Shown here in pieces: positions 21,210 to 23,853 of a DNA stretch of 23,853 bases. Positions within the stretch are counted from its first letter, which is position 1; each line of letters opens with the position of its first letter. The position numbers and the translations under genes are program-made. Under the pieces are notes generated by a model. It was not told the origin of the DNA, made no database searches, and saw only the letters and a program-made list of their open reading frames with translations. Where the stretch lies: the NCBI GenBank assembly GCA_018902795.1, contig JAHIQD010000022.1:1-23853 (forward strand). The letters run 5' to 3'. The stretch comes from Bacteroidota bacterium (GTDB lineage Bacteria > Bacteroidota > Bacteroidia > Flavobacteriales > Weeksellaceae).

Positions 21210-22496
21210 TCAATTTCCAACCACCGTTTTTGCCGTAACAAATTCTTTTAGGGCAATCATTGAAAGTTCCGTTCCGTAACCTGAGGATTTAGCGCCGCCA
21301 AAAGGAAGCCGCGGATCAGAGCTTGTTTCTTTATTGAGACTTACCGTTCCGGATTCCAGATTTTCGATAAAGAACTGCTGTCTTTTTTTGTTTTTTGTCC
21401 ACACTGCATTGGCCAGACCGAAAGGAATATCATTAGCCAATTTCAGGGCGTCTTCATCATTTTTTGCAATCATCACCATTCCGAGCGGACCGAAAAGTTC
21501 TTCCCGAAGAATGGGATTGCCGGTTTTTACTTTAATTAATCCCGGTTTGAATTGGGTGTCCGAAATTCTTTCAAGCGGTAAAATAATTTCTGCGCCGTTT
21601 TTTACCGCTTTTTTATATTGCTTTTCCAGTTCATCAGCCAAATCCGGACGCGCCATTCCGCTAAGATTGGTTTCTTTTTTCATGGGATTTCCGGGTACAA
21701 ATTTCTGATATTCTTTGATGAAAACCGGCAGGAACTCTTTTTCAATATTTTTCTGAATGATGAATCTTTTGCCTGCGTTACAAGCCTGTCCGCAATTGGC
21801 TAGCCGCGCTTTCGCACCGCTTTCTGCAGCTTTCTTAAAATTCGCATCATCCAGAACAATAAAGGCATCGCTTCCACCAAGTTCCAGCAAAGATTTCTTA
21901 ATGTTTTTCCCGGCAATCGAAGCCACTTCTGCGCCGGCTTTTTCGCTTCCCGTTAGGCTCACGCCTTTAATGATTGGATTTTCTAAAACTGATTTCACTT
22001 CAGCATGTCCGATTTCCAGATTCTGAAAAACACCTTTCGGGAAACCGGCATCAAGAAATACCTTTTCAATCATTTTCCCGCTTCCAAAACAAATCGAAGC
22101 ATGTTTCAGAACCACCGTATTTCCTGCCAGAATAGCCGGAACCGCAAACCTCAGAACCTGCCAGAACGGAAAATTCCAGGGCATCACCCCCAAAATTACT
22201 CCGAGGGGAACATAATGGATTTCGGAAACTCTGAATTCAGTTTTTATTTTTTCCGGTTTCAGGATGTTTTCAGCTTCTGCATAATACCGCGCCATCAAGG
22301 CACATTTTTTTATTTCGGCAACGGATTGAGAAATGGGTTTGTTCATTTCTCTGGTAATGTTTTTTCCGAACTTTTCAGCATCCTTTTCTAAAAGGGCAGC
22401 TAATTTTAATAACAGTTTCTGTTTTTGAGGAAAGGGAATTTTCCGCCATTCTTCAAAGGTTTGGTGAGCTGTTGCCAGTTTATTGTTGAAGTTCAT
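21210..22496 (-). CDS. NAD(P)-dependent aldehyde dehydrogenase (succinate-semialdehyde type)
   Basis: Oxidises an aldehyde to the acid in the cytoplasm. It resembles the E. coli Sad/YneI class: ITREMNKPISQSVAEIKKCA, PWNFPFWQVLRFAVPAILAGNTVVLKHA, LTGSEKAGAEVAS, the catalytic Glu in LLELGGSDAFIVLDDA, the catalytic Cys in NCGQACNAGKRFI (about residue 236), and EELFGPLG. At 428 residues it is about 30 shorter than Sad, lacking the usual N-terminal NPATGE strand; an in-frame stop just upstream shows that no longer start exists. Succinate semialdehyde is the most likely substrate, but other aldehydes are possible. It stands alone with its own promoter and terminator. Confidence 0.88.
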   Translation of the reverse strand: MNFNNKLATAHQTFEEWRKIPFPQKQKLLLKLAALLEKDAEKFGKNITREMNKPISQSVAEIKKCALMARYYAEAENILKPEKIKTEFRVSEIHYVPLGVILGVMPWNFPFWQVLRFAVPAILAGNTVVLKHASICFGSGKMIEKVFLDAGFPKGVFQNLEIGHAEVKSVLENPIIKGVSLTGSEKAGAEVASIAGKNIKKSLLELGGSDAFIVLDDANFKKAAESGAKARLANCGQACNAGKRFIIQKNIEKEFLPVFIKEYQKFVPGNPMKKETNLSGMARPDLADELEKQYKKAVKNGAEIILPLERISDTQFKPGLIKVKTGNPILREELFGPLGMVMIAKNDEDALKLANDIPFGLANAVWTKNKKRQQFFIENLESGTVSLNKETSSDPRLPFGGAKSSGYGTELSMIALKEFVTAKTVVGN

Positions 22497-22568
22497 TCTT
22501 TAATTTATTAAGGAGTAATTAAATGGTGAAAACGAAACTCGGTGTCGAGGTTGCGCTTTTAATTAAAA

Positions 22569-22576
22569 CAAAGATA
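22569..22576 (-). promoter_or_regulatory. -7 element for the aldehyde dehydrogenase
   Basis: Minus strand TATCTTTG, a full TAnnTTTG match, about 73 bp upstream of the ATG at 22496; no clear -33 TTTG. The region 22577-22728 shows no gene. Confidence 0.45.
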
Positions 22577-22728
22577 CTAAAAGAAGCAAAAATACTTAAT
22601 CACATTATATATATGAGTATAGAATTTTAAAACAGAATGCCTCTCCTCAGGAATGTTTTCTGACCATCGTCTTTAAAGATTTTATTGAATGGACGGGCAT
22701 AAGATTTTAATTAAATTCTTTTGAAAGA

Positions 22729-22759
22729 TTTGAGGTTCTGATATTTTTAAGTAATTTTG
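22729..22759 (+). promoter_or_regulatory. Complete Bacteroidota promoter of gcvH
   Basis: TTTG (22729-22732), a 19-bp spacer and TAATTTTG (22752-22759) match the -33/-7 consensus with exact spacing. Transcription should start near 22763, 17 nt before the gcvH ATG. A consensus promoter suggests constitutive, strong expression. Confidence 0.82.
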
Positions 22760-22779
22760 AAAAACTAAAATTTATAAAA

Positions 22780-23157
22780 ATGAACACACCGTCTGAATTA
22801 AAGTACACCAAGGACCACGAATGGGTTAGGATTGAAGGAAACATCGCTACAATAGGCATTACAGATTTCGCACAGGGCGAATTGGGAGATATTGTTTTTG
22901 TGGATGTGGACTCTGTAGATGACGAACTTGCATCAGGAGATGTTTTCGGAAGTGTAGAAGCGGTGAAAACTGTTTCTGATCTTTTCTTACCGCTGACGGG
23001 AAAAGTGACTGAATTTAATTCAGATCTGGAAGACCAGCCGGAATTGCTCAATACAGATCCTTACGGTAAAGGATGGATTATTAAACTGGAGATCGGAGAA
23101 GATGCAGAAGTGGCAGAACTTCTTTCCGCAGAGCAATACCAGGAATCTCTTGGATAA
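22780..23157 (+). CDS. gcvH: Glycine cleavage system H protein
   Basis: The lipoyl carrier that shuttles the aminomethyl group of glycine between the P, T and L proteins. The 125 residues have family length. The lipoylated lysine is K63 in FGSVEAVKTVSDLFLP, preceded by KDHEWVRIEG, ATIGITDFAQGELGDIVFVD, and followed by NTDPYGKGWIIKLE, all highly conserved. gcvP and gcvT are not in the window. It overlaps or abuts the VanZ-like gene downstream, which is probably cotranscribed. Confidence 0.96.
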   Translation: MNTPSELKYTKDHEWVRIEGNIATIGITDFAQGELGDIVFVDVDSVDDELASGDVFGSVEAVKTVSDLFLPLTGKVTEFNSDLEDQPELLNTDPYGKGWIIKLEIGEDAEVAELLSAEQYQESLG

Positions 23158-23509
23158 AATATCAAAAATATTTATTAAGATTTTGCCCATTTATTGGGCA
23201 TTTCTTACTTTTATGCTCCTCAGGCCGGGCGTGGAAAATATGGAGTATCCCTTCATGTTCAATGGAATTGATAAAGTTTTGCATCTGAGTATCTTCACCA
23301 TGCTGGGGTTTTGTTTTATGGCTGCCTTGCCTAAAATAAAATTCAGCTATTATATACAGATCATGCTCATTTACTCGATTCTGACAGAAATTTTGCAGGA
23401 CGAAATGAAACTGGGCAGATCACTCGAAGGGCTGGATCTGGCTGCAGACACCGCCGGAGTATTAATAGGATACTTCCTTTTCCGCAAAATCAGAAATCTG
23501 AAATTCTAA
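23150..23509 (+). CDS. VanZ-like family membrane protein
   Basis: A small polytopic membrane protein with about four helices: IYWAFLTFMLLRPG near the start, KVLHLSIFTMLGFCFMAALP, YYIQIMLIYSILTEILQD and AADTAGVLIGYFLFRKI. The HLSIFTMLGF and LTEILQ...GRSLEGLDLAADTAGVLIG pattern is the VanZ-like signature. Its function is unknown in most bacteria. I use the TTG at 23150, which overlaps the gcvH end by 8 bp and begins just before the first helix; an ATG at 23102 would overlap gcvH by 56 bp with a non-helical extension, so it is less likely. Confidence 0.8.
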   Translation: MDKISKIFIKILPIYWAFLTFMLLRPGVENMEYPFMFNGIDKVLHLSIFTMLGFCFMAALPKIKFSYYIQIMLIYSILTEILQDEMKLGRSLEGLDLAADTAGVLIGYFLFRKIRNLKF

Positions 23510-23531
23510 ACATAATTCTTATCTATATACA

Positions 23532-23558
23532 ATCCCACTCTTAAAGAGTGGGATTTTT
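23532..23558 (+). terminator. Intrinsic terminator of gcvH-vanZ
   Basis: A 10-bp stem, ATCCCACTCT (23532-23541) with AGAGTGGGAT (23545-23554), has a 3-nt loop and a T run to 23558. It lies 22 bp after the stop. Confidence 0.9.
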
Positions 23559-23559
23559 A

Positions 23560-23784
23560 TGTTGCAGCAAGAGGGGAACTGCTGTGCTGGGAGCTTAGGC
23601 CCCTCTTTCCAATGCGGTCTCTTTGATATTTTCCTTTCATGAGGACAAACTTCAAAAAGGATTTGCGCTGCAATGGGCCCGGTAAATAATGCCTTCTCTT
23701 CATTGAAGGAAGAAGCCTTTTAGAAATTTTTCTTTCACACAATCAGCGAGTTGGGGTATTTGATTAAAATTACTTCGGATAATA
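23560..23784. other. Gene-free stretch with a wide GC-rich hairpin
   Basis: No convincing gene on either strand. AAGAGGGG (23569-23576) pairs with CCCCTCTT (23600-23607) across a 23-nt loop, and a weaker imperfect hairpin lies around 23692-23716. The bases here are less AT-rich than ordinary spacer. It could hold a small RNA or the far end of a leader, but nothing shows which. Confidence 0.35.
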
Positions 23785-23815
23785 TTTGGAAAACGGCTGA
23801 AAGTGGGTATCTTTG
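23785..23815 (+). promoter_or_regulatory. Complete Bacteroidota promoter facing right out of the window
   Basis: TTTG (23785-23788), a 19-bp spacer and TATCTTTG (23808-23815) match the consensus exactly. Transcription would start near 23819 and run off the right edge. The 35 transcribed bases visible are purine-rich and hold no start codon, so a leader, tRNA, rRNA or mRNA may follow. Confidence 0.8.
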
Positions 23816-23853
23816 CAATCCCAAATCGAGAGAGGCGGGAGCGGAGTAGAAGA

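Noticed and set aside
23557..23742. 61-codon minus-strand open frame at the right end
   Set aside because: Basic, low-information sequence, begins and ends next to hairpins, no promoter found.

Overview
The window reads as chromosome of a Bacteroidota member, most likely a Chryseobacterium-type Weeksellaceae. The evidence is a PafA-type alkaline phosphatase, promoters of the Bacteroidota form TAnnTTTG (twice with a TTTG exactly 19 bp upstream), almost no Shine-Dalgarno sites, and DUF4136, DUF5522 and DUF892 proteins. I infer the genus from protein flavour and have not tested it by search.

Layout. 1-2030: a possible cut-off minus-strand gene start, a 62-nt imperfect hairpin, then pafA with repeat arrays of 11-bp period upstream. 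2146-3330: a minus-strand pair (DUF5522, DUF4136 lipoprotein) divergent from a small HExxH membrane protein whose mRNA looks leaderless. 3333-3426: a GC-rich non-coding block. 3534-6827: a PLP-dependent deaminase/desulfhydrase, a GH73-LysM peptidoglycan hydrolase and hemL, closely spaced on the plus strand. 11371-15368: a bidirectional terminator, a NamA-like ene-reductase, and a DUF892-katE operon, all minus strand. 15624-17141: cytidine deaminase and Ppx/GppA. 17145-18195: two minus-strand genes. 18257-21088: truA, a small membrane protein and an ABC exporter, tightly packed. 21210-22496: an aldehyde dehydrogenase. 22780-23509: gcvH with an overlapping VanZ-like gene. The window ends in a gene-poor stretch with a textbook promoter facing out to the right.

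The exciting part is 6828-11246, a compact, visibly AT-richer island inserted exactly at the 3' end of hemL. The last 37 codons of hemL plus the stop codon occur again at 11247-11360 (12 mismatches in 114 bp, one amino-acid change). That second copy still carries a terminator hairpin, while the intact hemL has none after its stop. This is the footprint of an element that brought its own hemL tail and left the old tail stranded at its far end. The island encodes an XRE regulator, a large double dyad, a 62-aa precursor with a double-glycine-type leader (NGA variant) and three cysteines, a 66-aa two-helix membrane protein (immunity candidate), an intrinsic terminator, a 214-aa polytopic membrane protein of unknown function, a membrane-anchored thioredoxin-fold protein (CEYC) and a C39-peptidase ABC exporter. 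Together they look like a minimal bacteriocin or secreted-peptide system: regulated expression, oxidative folding, leader cleavage and export. It has no recognisable modification enzyme, no HlyD-type adaptor and no integrase.
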